DNA of 64,000 nt from Prorocentrum cordatum (GCA_963575745.1 CAUYUJ010009779.1:653811-717810), one strand, 5' to 3'; shown: positions 51,933 through 62,229, numbered from the stretch's first letter. Numbers and translations are program-made. Notes: generated by a model from the sequence alone, not told the origin.

Positions 51933-54900
51933 GCTACAGACCGACAGCACGAGCTCGGCGACTAATCCACCGCGCTCCTGCACCGTCGATGTCGGCGACG
52001 CCGACAGCCATCGATCGGAGGAGGGGGGGGGGAGGAAGAAGAGGAGGAGAGCTTGAAGGGGGGGGTGAAGAATACGATGAGGGTGAGGAAGAGGAAGAGG
52101 AAGGGCCGCGACCCGAGGTTCACCACTGACTATGGCGACGGCCGATCGCACGGCGAGAGCGGCGACGATCACGAACCTCCCAATGCTCCTTCCAACGACG
52201 CCGACTACGACGGGCGAACATGAGCCACGCACGGCCTTGGGAGACGAATCGACGCGAAGACATCACCTGGCCGCCGCCGACAACAACACTGCACACTGAC
52301 AAGATCTGAAAGGCTAAGCCTGGCCAGGGCCTCCAGACTCCAGACGGGGCACAACTCACACCATTGGTTTTTCAACGCTCTGAATGCCAGACACGCCGAA
52401 CTGGCACCTCCCTAGGATTGCGAACGTGGTTTCGAGGCTTGCGTAGGCGCCTGGCGCTCCATCTGAGGCAGAAAAGAGATTGACAATGGTGGAGCGCGCA
52501 TCCCTCTCTCGCCCTCCCCCCTCCTACCTCGCCTCCCTCTCTGCCGACGCTGGCAACCAATAAAGGCAGCAAGCGAAACTGCAGCAACTCAACAGGGCGC
52601 GGGGCGGCAAGCGCCCGCCTCGCCACGTAGGGGGAGGATCGGCTCAATCTTGGCCCAGTCGCTCAATCTGACGAGCTGCTGGAGTCCGTGAACCAGTCGC
52701 CGATGCGGTCGCCGTTCGCGTCGCGGTGGACCAGTGGGAGCACCACCTCGCGAGGCTCCGAGCTCAACGGGGCATCCGACGACGTGCTGCTGGACGACGA
52801 TGCCGCGGCTCCGATGGCGAGGGACTGGTTCGGCGGCAGCCCGCTGAGCGGCGTCGAGCTGGAGTCGCGGATCGCGCCGGTCAGCGGGATCGTGGCGTAG
52901 GTCTCGGCGACGGGCTTGATGTCTGGCAGTGGGATGGCCTTGGCGTACTTTGGGCTTAGAACATTGTATTCTGGAGTCCCTGGAACCGAGGCGCTGACCC
53001 AGACCGTAGGCTCCCCGAAAGACAACGTGGCGTCAGAGTCGTAGTACGTCGTCTCAGTTTCATCGCCCGTGAGGTCCTCCGCACGTGAGCGATGGGGCAC
53101 CACAGCGCTGTCGTCGTTGGCCTCCCCCAAAGGACCGAGCCAGTGACCTCTGATGCCGAGCGCCTCTTCGATCCTCTTGAGCCGCTGGTGGAAGCGAAGG
53201 TCGCGAGCCTCCAAGGCGTCAAATGCCTGCGGGCCGTCATGTGCCCGTTCGCCCGCTACCTCGCCATCCTGCCACCGCCCTCCCCGCCTCGCGCCCCTGC
53301 GCGCACTAATCCCGAGCCAAACGCCGCCGCGCCATCCCTGGCCAGCGCGAAAAGGAAAGCGCTGGCGCGGCGCGGGATTAGCGCGGCGTCGTCGGGCCAG
53401 GGCGCAGGAGGGCGCGACGCAAGCGGGCGAGGCAGGAGGCGAACAGACACATGGGGAGGAGGGGTGCGACAGGCGTGGTAAATGCAGACAGGCAGGCACG
53501 GGGGCGAGGAGTTATGGCGAAATTGCCATGCCAACCCTGCAGACCCAAGAGAGAAGCCAGGACTTGTAATCCTCGTGCTCCAGCCGCGCACGCTGCGCAG
53601 CGCGCTCGCCCTCGCTCGGCACCGCCTCGAGGTCGCTCGGCGGGCGGGCGCGGCGACGGGATGGCGCCGCCAGCGCTGCCATCGCACGCAAGCTGCTTGC
53701 TGCGACGCAGGCGGCACGATGCTCAAAGAAAAGCTCCGAGACAATGAAGCCAGAGCCGAATCAGCAACAGACGGCGGGCTCTCGGCTCACACCGAAACAA
53801 CGCGCGCCTTCCGAAGCCCAGACGACTGTCGACCTCGTGTACGGGGGCCCCCTCCTAACCCCCTCCCCAAACCACCGTAAGCCCCAATCCCAGCCTTGTC
53901 CCCCGCTGACCTTCTCCATCTCAAATCTCAAGAAACGTTGCCAAACCGTGGAATGATACCCGCCTTCGCATACATAAGGCTAGCGAAGGACCCAACCACA
54001 TGCCGCTGAGGATACTGTAAGTGTGAATATATTATTCGGTGGCGCCCCCTATGGGCACGCGGGCCGCATCAGGGGCGCGCCGACATTCGCGGCGGCGCAG
54101 ACGACGCGAACGAAGGCGATATGTCTGAATATGACAGCTAGGGCGCGAACGAGTCTGACCGCGAGCGAGTCTGATCATGCATGGTGAGCAGACGTCGCTA
54201 CAAGCGTGAGCAGCGTGACCAGAGCGATTGGGGAGCCAACCCCTGCAGTTCCCCAAACACCGTCTGGCGTCTGGCTGGGGATCGTGGCCCCGCTACTCCC
54301 CAACAAGCCTCCTCCTGCTTCTCCTCTTCCTCAGCTGTGTCCTCTACGTTGCCATGCTACTGTTGCCTTCTTCTTCCTTCTCCATGGCTAAAAAGAAACA
54401 CGAGGGAAACCAATTTCGGAAACTGGTTTCCCTCGCGTTTCGTGGCAGCCGCCCAAAACGCGAAGGAAACCAAATTCGGAAACCGTGTTTTTGTGGCAGC
54501 CACCCAAACCGCGTTGTTCTGCTACGGTTGCCTTCTTCGTCCTTCTCCATGGCTAAAAAGAAACACGAGGGAAACCATTGTCGGAGACTGGTTTCCCTCG
54601 TGTTTTGTGGCAGCCACCAAAAACACGAGGGAAACCAGTTTCGGAAACTGGTTTCCCTCGTGTTTGATGGCAGCCGCCCAAAACACAAGGGAAACCATAA
54701 CGTTTGGGTCGGCTGCCGCGAAACTGAAGCCCCCTCCTCTTCCTCCTCCTCGCCGCCCGCGAACGGGCACGGGCAAGCGTTCAAGCTCAACCCCCCAAGG
54801 GCAGAGCGAGATCCTAAAGGTGGTTGAGATCGGCGGCGGTCCTCCTCCTCCCACGCCTCCTCATCGACACTCCCCCCTCATTCGTCCTTCTCGCCCCTCC

Positions 54901-55287
54901 TCTTCGCCCTCAGCCCCCCCCCCCATCCTTCTCGCCGCCGTCATCTCAAGAACCTTGAGCCCCCGCCCGCCTTTCTGGCGCCTGCTGGTTTACGCAACTA
55001 GCCCGAACGATGCGTCGGGGCGTCGCCAACTGACCCGCTCCTCGACCGAGGTGCCAACGACGCGCCCGCGTGCGCTTTCGGCGCGCGCGGGGAATCTAGA
55101 CCTCGGCGGGCTATTACGCTGTCGCAACATTCAACGCCAACAATGTTTGACGCCAGACGCTGCGCTAGATACCGTCGGCAAGATTTCAAGAGCGGGAAAC
55201 GGCGGAAAGGGGGGGGGGGGGCATGGCGGCAATGCAAGATGGCATCCTCTGGAATGGCGCCTCGAAGATCTCATCTGCCATCAGCAA

Positions 55288-55318
<31 letters not shown>

Positions 55319-58300
55319 CACTCACCCCCTAACCCCTAACCAAGATCGCGCTCGGAGAACTGGCAAGCGCCGCGCATGCTGGGCGGCGTCGGCGGGTCCC
55401 GACGATCAAACCCCAATGAATTGGTAGAGAAGCCAACTCGCTCGAACGAGCGCGACAACGACAAAAAGCAAACAAACCCTGCCCCTGCCGACCTCTCGGG
55501 CCCTCTCGAGCTCGTCAGTCAAGTCCTCGAGCTCATCGGAGACGGCCTCGGACTTCCCGTCGTCGCCGATGACGTCGGCGTCCCCGCCGACGGGCTCGTC
55601 GTCAACGACGGCCTCGACGTCGGCCTCGACGACCCCGCCCTCCAATGCTGCGCGAGGTGCAGCGGGCGGGGCCCCAGCAGGACCAGCAGGAGCGGCGCCC
55701 TTGCCCCCGGCAGCGGCCGATGGCGGCCAGAAAGGCAAGACGCCATACCCAGCAAGCGGCAGCACAGGCACCGTATGAGGAGCAATATCACCAACAGGCC
55801 TGGTGGAATACTCCAGCACGTACCAAGTTGCTGTCCAGCGAGGGCAATCCAACAAAAACGCGAGAGCGTTGAACATTGACTTGAATTCGAAACATGTCTT
55901 GATATAAACTCTGTCCTCCCTCGGCGGCAACTCGACCAAAGCGTCGACGGGCTTCGCCGTCATGAAGGTCGGGCGGTACGGCGACCAATGCATCATGCCC
56001 ACGTGGAGCCACGCGTCGAGGCTGAACCCGAATAGATCATCATCCAGGTCATCACCATCGGGGCGCCCACTAAACTTGACGACAAGCCGCCCCTCGTCCA
56101 CAAGCGCACGCTCGGATGAACCAGGGCGCGTGAGTATCTTCAGCGACTGCAAGAAAGCTACAATCCGTCTATGTAAATCTTTACCACGGCCTGAACACAC
56201 ACACACACATCTCAACACTGCAACACGCAGGGAACTCCTTAGTCCGTAATCCAGGCTGCTCGGTCGGCGCCGCGTCGTGTCTGATGAAGTCGTGGGCCCA
56301 CTCGTTGAATGCCTCCAAGGCCTGGCAAATGCCGCTCGTCTTGTACTTGGGTACCGCCCATGATACAGCGCGACCGAGATGTACACCAATGTCGAAATCA
56401 GGCTCCACAGCCCGTATCTTTCCAGACGCTGGAACCGCAACGAACTTCAGGACACTGGCAAGTGGCAGTTGGCCCTCCACATCGCTAACTGGGGCCTTGC
56501 CCTTGTCTTCGCAGAACTCGCGGATGGCCGTGACGTCGCCCTCCAGGGTGGACTGCGCCTTCTCCCGCCTCCCCCTGACCACGGCGCGGCATGACGTCAG
56601 GGCCTCTTCCAACGATGGAATAGAGCCCTCCACACTCTGCAGAACAAGCTCCGCGGGGTTGAGGTCGACCTTCTGGATGGCATCGTGCATGATCTTGTTG
56701 CGCTTCGCTTCTCGCGAAGCCTCGGAGGGCGTCGCGCCGAATGAAGAACGATGGGTAGACGCGCCGCTCCTGCCAGCAACCGTGGCTAGTTGGCCAATCT
56801 CCGTCAACCTCGCCTTCTCCTCGGGGGGCAGCGTGCAATACTCCACAGACCATAGTGCAAAATCTGCGCGGCCGCCAGACTCCAGCAACTTCTCACGGCA
56901 AAATGCCCGCCACGCTCCTCCTGGCCGAGTCTGCTTCTTACAAGGGTGGTCTGGCTGGTCACGCTGAACTGGCTGGGGCCTCAACTCGTCAGTGAATGTC
57001 TGACGCGCCGCCCGCGTCCTGCATTGCCCGAACATCCAATCATTTGACATATCTTTGAAAGACATCTGTGGCAGGTGTGCCGATGCAGATTCCACTGTCC
57101 TTCTGATTCTGGCGAAAGCCCTCTCCTGCGGCCCGTTGTCGCAGATCCACTTCAATACGAAACTGAATATTTTGGCCTCGCACACGTCACCCTGGAGATC
57201 AGGGTGGCCCGAGATAATCCGACCCGCCCCCGGGGGCGCGACTGACCAAACTCGTTCTGGCACCTCCCAGCCCCCCGCCCCCCACAGGGCGCCTAAAGCC
57301 CACGCGCCAACTGGCCCCAGGCCCCAGGCTCCAGGATGGCCGCGAAGCTGGGCCCACAGGAGCGCCAGAGGCCTCCGCGGCAAGCCCTGGAAGGAGGGGG
57401 ATGGGGCGGGGGTGGCCAAGGCGCGCTCAAAGCTCCCCCTGCAGATTCCCTCCACCGCCAAAGTTAGCACATCGGGAACGCGCTATACTACCACGGGAAC
57501 GCCAAGCGGCTCCAAGACCCCCCCATGGCCTCCACCCCAAGAAGCCCTACACTACACCAAACAAGGCCCGAACTAACCCAGAGCTCCACGGGTCAACGCA
57601 TGCGAACCAACCAAGACCCTCATTCCTCGGTAGTTGCCCACCGCGCGACGCGGTCAACAACTCCCGAGGGGCGAAGGTCTTCGCCCGACTGGCCGCGTTG
57701 GGGGTGGCGGATAGAGGCCCGCGAAGCGAGAATGATTTGAAGTGAGATCGGGTCCATCAAATGTTTTGACATTTTGCTGACCGCCTCCTTCGTCGCAGGC
57801 TGCTCCAACGTCCGAAACAAGATCCATGGGAAACCTCGCCGCTCAGCTCTCCAAAGGAATTCAACTGCGCACCCCAACCGCGAAAGAGTCTGAAACACGA
57901 GAGCCCTGAACTCGACAGTGTGGCAATCGTCTGGGAGTAACGTCCACATCAACTTCTGGCTGAATAAGGCGTCGATCCTCTCGAAGCACGGGGCGTCGAC
58001 GTCGCCTCGGGCCAGCGCCAGCGGCGCGAAGTCGCGCGCGAGTAAAGCAGTCGAGCCAGCCTGAATCTCGCGAGCGGCCTTGGCAGTCTCGCGGCGCTCG
58101 AACGTTGGCCCGTTGATGTAGGAGCTCAGCTCGCGCATGCCGCGGAGAGGCTCCATGGCGTTCCGCTGCAGCACGAGCAGGCCCAGCGGGTTGCACGACC
58201 ACCATCTCCGCGCCGCCTTCCTGTACCTGGCGTGCTTGATGGCGCCGTCCTCCGCGTCGCGCCCCTGCGGCCGCGGGGCGGCGTCGGCCTCGTCGCCGCT

Positions 58301-60091
58301 GCCGACGTCGAGGATCGCTGGGGCGCCAACCTGATGCCGCCGGCCTCGGCCGCCAGCGCGACGTGCGTCCATCCCGCCGCGGCTCTCGGAAAGAGAAGCA
58401 ACCTTGTGCCCGTGAGCCAGCATGTACCGCCTGAAGGCGTGCGAAAACACTCCGTGGCACGCCTCACCAATCGCTGTCTCGTCCGTGGCGACCTCCCCGC
58501 GGCACCACTTCGCCTCCTGGTACCGCGTCGGGACATGCGGCGCCAATGCCGTGGCCAAACCCGACGCCAACACGTGGACGATGGCGCGCCTGTCGACCTC
58601 CGCGATGGCGCCGTCGGTGACGTGGTAGATCACGTGCTTCGTGTTCCTCCAGTCCCCGTTGGGAAGCGTGGACAGCAAAAGCTTGGCCATCATGTTCGAG
58701 CGTTCAGTCGTGGCGCAAAAAGTCCTGATGCACAACATCCGATGCAAGGCAGCGAACTCATCGCATCGGCCGTCCACGATCAAGCACCTGGCCTCGACGT
58801 CGTCGTAGATGCATTGTTGCCAACACATCATATCGCCAGTCATCTGGAAACTAAGCTGGTGATGAAGCATGCCACGAACACTCAGGTGTAGTGGAGCCAT
58901 CGTTTTCTTGTAAGCAGTCGCAATCAAATGGCTTCCACAACACTCGCGGTGGCGAGGCCACCCTCTCTGTTGACCAACTATCCGCTCTGCCTTCTCGTTC
59001 GTGTTTTCACCGTCCGTCATTGCAAACCTCGCCCTGCTTTGAAACTTGCCCGACCAAATGCTCGAGCCCGAAGCCCTGGCCTGACTCCGCGCGACACATT
59101 CCCCAGCCCCCCTCTCGAGCAATCCCAAGCTGGAGGCTTTCGCAAAACAAACCACCGTCAACGAGGAACCGACCGTACACAACATCGCATACCTCAATCG
59201 AGTTTGCATGGTCTGACAAACTCCCGAATATGATGGCGTCTTGATTGCGATCCTGACTGTCTGTGGCGATTCGAGAGCCGAACTTCTCTGGCTGCAATCT
59301 GTGACAGCATCAGCTGGGAGCGCAACCTTGAACGCCAGAAGCGATGAGTTCCCTGATAATGTCGTCACGAAATCTGCGGCGTCATAACAAGCGAACTCCA
59401 CGTACTGATGCAAATGACCAGCTGGGAGGCTGGATACCAAAGCTCTCTCCAACAGCATTTGAGTCATCGTGTCAAAAACCGCAACTCCTGCCCCGAGAAC
59501 ATCTGTAGCCCTGGCCGCCTTCGTCTTACCAGTTGTCAAAGCCACATTGCGAACCGTTTTGGACTGCAGCCGAGACGAGGAGGAAGAAGCCAAAACATGC
59601 TGGGCCATCTTCAGAAAGTCATCGTCCAAATCCGAGGCGCCAGCGGTCGCGCCCAGCTGAACGGCGGCGGCTAAGTTCGTGGCCAAACCAGTGGTTGACA
59701 TGAAACCCTGCATCCTGAACGGGACGATGCGCAACTTGCCACGGGCGTCCCGAGGGACGACGGCCGCGATCTCAGCCGCTGCAGCCTCCTGCGGGCTGAG
59801 TCGCGGCCCCTGGGCGGCCCCCACCGCGGCGGCCGCCTCCAAAACCAACGCCTCGATCGGGCCCTCGGCGGCGACCCTCGGGGGCCTGCCGCGCCGCCGT
59901 TTCGGCGGCGCCTCCACGACCGCGCCCTCGGCGGCGGCGGGCGAAGCAGCGGCGGGCGGCGCTGCCAGCGCCGCCAGGTCGCCCCAGCCGCGGCGCTGAG
60001 CGGCCTCAGCCATCGACACCCCCGAAAACCGATGGCGCGGAGGCGCCGCCAGCTCCGCCAGGTCGCCCCGCCCGTCGCCGGGGGCGGCCAT
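51167..60091 (-). CDS. Giant multi-domain hAT-like transposase candidate
   Basis: I read one gene on minus with exons 60091-57728, 57191-56229, 56146-55493, perhaps 53226-52670, and a last exon of about 51932-51167. Domain order: an Ala-rich N-terminus with an AT-hook (KRRRGRPPR, residues 64-72); a hAT-like core with TDGENTN (about 359) followed by CCGSH (about 384) and PNGDW (about 477); the region HTVEFRALVFQTLSRLGCAV; in exon 2 QERAFARIRRT, placed like the hAT C-terminal (SER.FS...RR) segment; an HMG-box-like GGAWRAF...LPPEEKARL...LATVAGR; in exon 3 SSERALVDEG...HVGMMHWSPYRP; in the last exon GGTIRYY...AHGCC...GRPVGFLVAWL. From memory this exact order occurs in large orphan proteins of dinoflagellates. 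Catalytic assignment is inference: the first acidic residue was not placed. Confidence 0.72.
52663..53226 (-). CDS. Candidate exon between transposase exons 3 and 5
   Basis: Open after the acceptor CGGCCCGCAG|GCATTT (phase 0): AFDALEARDLRFHQRLKRIE, then an acidic Ser/Thr/Pro-rich region (DETETTYYDSDATLSF, GTPEYNVLSPKYAKAIPLPD) and a Ser-rich tail ending at a stop at 52663. Coding-like, but not part of the family as I remember it. It may be an extra exon or an independent small gene. Confidence 0.4.
   Translation of the reverse strand, partial: AFDALEARDLRFHQRLKRIEEALGIRGHWLGPLGEANDDSAVVPHRSRAEDLTGDETETTYYDSDATLSFGEPTVWVSASVPGTPEYNVLSPKYAKAIPLPDIKPVAETYATIPLTGAIRDSSSTPLSGLPPNQSLAIGAAASSSSSTSSDAPLSSEPREVVLPLVHRDANGDRIGDWFTDSSSSSD
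53227..54190. other. Intron or spacer within the transposase locus
   Basis: No further exon is supported here. Confidence 0.35.
54191..54731 (+). repeat. 541-bp palindrome module P, copy 2
   Basis: Same lead, same two-subunit structure and same length as 45932-46472. Palindromes at about 54398, 54561 and 54624; one is reduced near 54460. It lies in the long intron of the transposase gene, whereas copy 1 lies upstream of gene A. Confidence 0.93.
54732..55492. other. Intronic sequence with a 30-C tract
   Basis: A C homopolymer at 55290-55319. No exon supported apart from the read-through of exon 3 to 55406. Confidence 0.4.
55493..56146 (-). CDS. Transposase exon 3 (WSPYRP domain)
   Basis: 218 codons, phase 0 at both ends. 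Contains SSERALVDEGRLVVKFSG, WLHVGMMHWSPYRPTFM, AFLLDCPRWTATWYVLEY and VLPFWPP, then an acidic tail (DELEDLTDELERARE) before donor GAG|GTCGGC. This arrangement matches the dinoflagellate family closely. The frame continues to a stop at 55406 if the donor is not used. Confidence 0.8.
56229..57191 (-). CDS. Transposase exon 2 (hAT C-terminal-like and HMG-like)
   Basis: 321 codons. The acceptor is CTGATCTCCAG|GGTGAC. It starts GDVCEAKIFSFVLKWICDNG, then QERAFARIRRTVES and MSNDWMFGQCRTRAA, which resembles the family segment just before the HMG-like box; the box is at codons 91-141. The donor is CCT|GCGTGT (GC type) or AAG|GAGTTC; both are phase 0. Intron 56228-56147 is 82 nt and ends TAGCTTTCTTGCAG. 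Confidence 0.8.
57192..57727 (-). other. Proposed GC-AG intron joining the transposase core to the HMG-like exon
   Basis: 536 nt. Donor GCTTCG, acceptor GATCTCCAG. Removing it restores the family order of hAT-like core, C-terminal-like segment and HMG-like box in one frame. Confidence 0.55.
57728..60091 (-). CDS. Transposase exon 1 (AT-hook and hAT-like core)
   Basis: The frame is open from 60238 to 57620. I choose ATG at 60091 (MAAPGDGRGDLAELAAPP) because the upstream 49 residues are Pro/Leu-rich and sequence-poor. A near-duplicate follows (MAEAAQRRGWGDLAALAAPP), so ATG at about 60013 is an alternative. The exon probably ends SLQIIL|GCTTCG, a GC donor giving 788 codons and phase 0; otherwise the frame simply stops at 57620 as a separate 823-residue protein. 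It carries the AT-hook and TDGENTNEKAERI, spaced about 20 residues from CCGSH as in the hAT D-x-x-x-N...C-x-x-H block. Confidence 0.82.
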
Positions 60092-60952
60092 GGCCGCGGG
60101 CGGCGGAGCAGGATGGAGGTAGAGGGCGGCGGAAAGGTAAGGAAGATGAAGGGGGGAGGGAGGGGGGAGGAGGAAGGAGGGAACAGCAGGATCAGCAGCG
60201 GAAAGGGGAGGGAGGTGCGGGAACATAATTTTCACCATGGAGGCCGAAACCCTGGAGGAGGAAATCTGGCCACACGAGGGGGCCGCAGGACCTGGGGTGG
60301 AACGGACGCCGCCCCAAGCAAACGCCCTGGGAAAGGTTGAGGTGGGAAGAGGGAACGCCGCGAGACCGACGGGAAACCCGAGGCCGCCTCCTCGCCACTT
60401 TCCGACCCCCGACCCCCCCCCTCACTCCAGGATCCTGCGCCGCAGCCCTGTCCCTCATGTTTGCCGTCGCCCTCTCCTCCCCCCCCTGTCGTCACTCCTG
60501 CTCCTGCTCCCCCGCGCCTCCACCCCCGCACTCCTCGATCCGTTTCCCGCCGATCGCGTGTTCCCAAAAGGAAAAAGAAGGAGCGGCGGAGGGCGAGGGC
60601 GGCGCGGCCGCGGCGCCCCGCGGCGTCGGAGCCAGCGGCGCCAGACGCACGCGGCGATGGGGGCGACAAGCCGAGGGGGATCGGTGGAACGGAAGAACGT
60701 AGGAGAGAAGGACGGGCACTGGGAAGAAGAGTAACGAGAGCGGGCGGGGGGGCATAGGAAGAGGGGGAGAGAAGGACTGGGGCAATGGAGGAACAATTGT
60801 GGAATTGTGGCTAGGAGAAGAAGCGAACGAACGTGAAACGTGCATAACGAACGGATACACGCGGCCGCGCGTGGTGGGCCGTAGCGGCACCCTTCCGTCA
60901 TGTTAATCCGATCGGGCCCCAAAGCCCTGAGCCACTCGTCACTTTTATCACA
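60092..60952. other. 5' flank of the transposase gene
   Basis: GC-rich; frames on both strands without family support. A short leading exon is possible but not visible. Confidence 0.4.
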
Positions 60953-61060
60953 TCCTAAGCCACATATTCACCAATACTACTAAAGTCTCTTTAACGTTAC
61001 ATAAAACCTACATTGTTTTTTTCTGCCCCACCCTGGCTTTAGGGATGTGAGGATCGTTAA
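60953..61060 (-). repeat. Right terminal inverted repeat of the giant element
   Basis: On plus it ends GGATGTGAGGATCGTTAA-like text (the exact last ten bases are GGATCGTTAA at 61051-61060), preceded by ACGTTACATAAAACCTACAT and a T run. It is followed at once by CCTTATGC. Orientation is inward-facing relative to the left end. Confidence 0.85.
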
Positions 61061-61068
61061 CCTTATGC

Positions 61069-61340
61069 TAAGCCTCCCTCTGCGAACAGCCGGTCAGGGG
61101 CAGGAGGTTGGCATGAAGGAGTGGGGTTCTGGGGTCCTGGGGGCCCAAACTGTTCCCCGTCCTTGATCGTTTCTGAACGGCCCGCCAAAGTTGGGCAGGG
61201 CAGCTGGGGGCCTCGAAACGGCGGAAACCATCTCCAATACCCTCTCCAGGACCCGTTCTCTTGGCGGAGGGGGGGGGGTCACTCGAAATACTGGCCAGAA
61301 CACGCCCCAGGAAATCGCTGTGGCCGCCAGCGTCGTCGTC
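61069..61340. other. Right flank of the giant element
   Basis: No gene. The pre-insertion site is predicted to read GGATCACCTTATGCTAAGCC. Confidence 0.45.
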
Positions 61341-61347
61341 CCGCGAC

Positions 61348-61412
<65 letters not shown>

Positions 61413-61471
61413 GGTCGTCGTCGTCGTCTCGCGACGTCGTCGTCGTCCTCGTCGTCGTCGTCGTCGTCGTC

Positions 61472-61506
<35 letters not shown>

Positions 61507-61512
61507 CGTCAC
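61341..61512 (+). repeat. (GTC)n microsatellite with (GTGGTC) tail
   Basis: A long GTC/TCG run then GTGGTC repeats. Similar to 35750-35870. Frames through it are artefacts. Confidence 0.95.
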
Positions 61513-61696
61513 AGCAGCCGTCGAGGACAGAGGGTCCGGGCTCGAGGACTGGAGTCTCCCCAACGTTCTTGGGGCGCATCTCTGGGCGGCCCCCGCATGG
61601 GCGGCGCTGTCCGAGGCGTAACGGTGAGGGGGGGACTGGCTCTCATGGAGGGGGGGGGCATCGAGCTGGAAACGGCGATACATCGCGGATAGATTT

Positions 61697-61856
61697 CAAG
61701 GGACCCGAGGACGCACAAACAAATACACACAAATCAAAAGGTTCCCCGGATTTTCCTATGCTTTCTGGGGTTTTGTCTTCCCCCACTTCCCATATTCTCC
61801 CACCTTTTCCTGGGGATCGACGATTCATTGTGTCTGTGTTTCTTCTCCTCCTGAAG
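61697..61856 (+). repeat. Dispersed repeat R1, copy 4
   Basis: AAGGGACCCGAGGACGCACA through CCCATATTCTCCCACC to ATTCATTGTGTCTGTGTT and CCTGAAG. Confidence 0.78.
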
Positions 61857-62229
61857 ATTGGGGATCGGACCCGATGGCGAATCCGCATGTTCTCTGGCCA
61901 GGTGGGCTGTCAAGCACCCATTGGCGATCATACTGCGATTGGGGATCGATGCGCCCCACCTCTGGGCCTACCCCGGCCCCAACGTTTCCCTGTGAGGTCG
62001 AAGCTCGCCTCTCTGGCGGCCGCTCGGGGCGACCTGGGCGTCCCCGAGCGCCTGCCTCTCGGCGAGGCGCAGCTGCTGGAGGGCATCCCGAGGCCGGAAG
62101 GCCGCCGAGGACCGACAACAAAAAGTCTAGACCTGGAATCCTGGAGCTGCGTGACCACCACCCCTCCCTGACTGCCTACCATGCCACCCCAACCCAACCC
62201 TAAGACCCCGATTTCGGGTTGGGAGGGAG
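61857..62229. other. Spacer without recognisable gene
   Basis: Short frames only, no motif. Borders the satellite junction module. Confidence 0.35.

Larger units (their letters stand above)
40331..61068 (-). mobile_element. Giant TIR DNA transposon, hAT-like, with 8-bp TSD
   Basis: The element proper is 40339-61060 (20,722 bp). Read inward, the left end starts TTAACGATCCTGGCATGCCC and the right end TTAACGATCCTCACATCCC; similarity continues for roughly 90 bp (CCCTAAAG, GTAGNTTTTA, AAGTAACG, ACTTTAG). Immediately outside, CCTTATGC occurs at 40331-40338 and again at 61061-61068, a perfect 8-bp direct repeat. All recognised genes inside are on the minus strand: a multi-domain hAT-like protein (60091-51167) and a zinc-site protein (45642-41498). 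GGA-type arrays, abundant outside, are nearly absent inside. 8-bp duplications are characteristic of hAT and a few other cut-and-paste superfamilies; the coding content favours hAT-like. A chance match of the 8-mer at exactly the base adjoining both termini is unlikely. Confidence 0.85.

Noticed and set aside
54181-55332. 383-codon plus-strand frame
   Set aside because: It translates the palindrome module and intronic text; the true coding strand here is minus.
57620-57727. Stop at 57620 as the end of a separate 823-residue gene
   Set aside because: Possible, but the family order and an in-phase splice to 57191 favour one joined gene. Left as the stated alternative.
60092-60238. Upstream ATG at 60238 as the transposase start
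   Set aside because: The extra 49 residues are Pro/Leu/Ala low-complexity and not family-like; kept only as an alternative.
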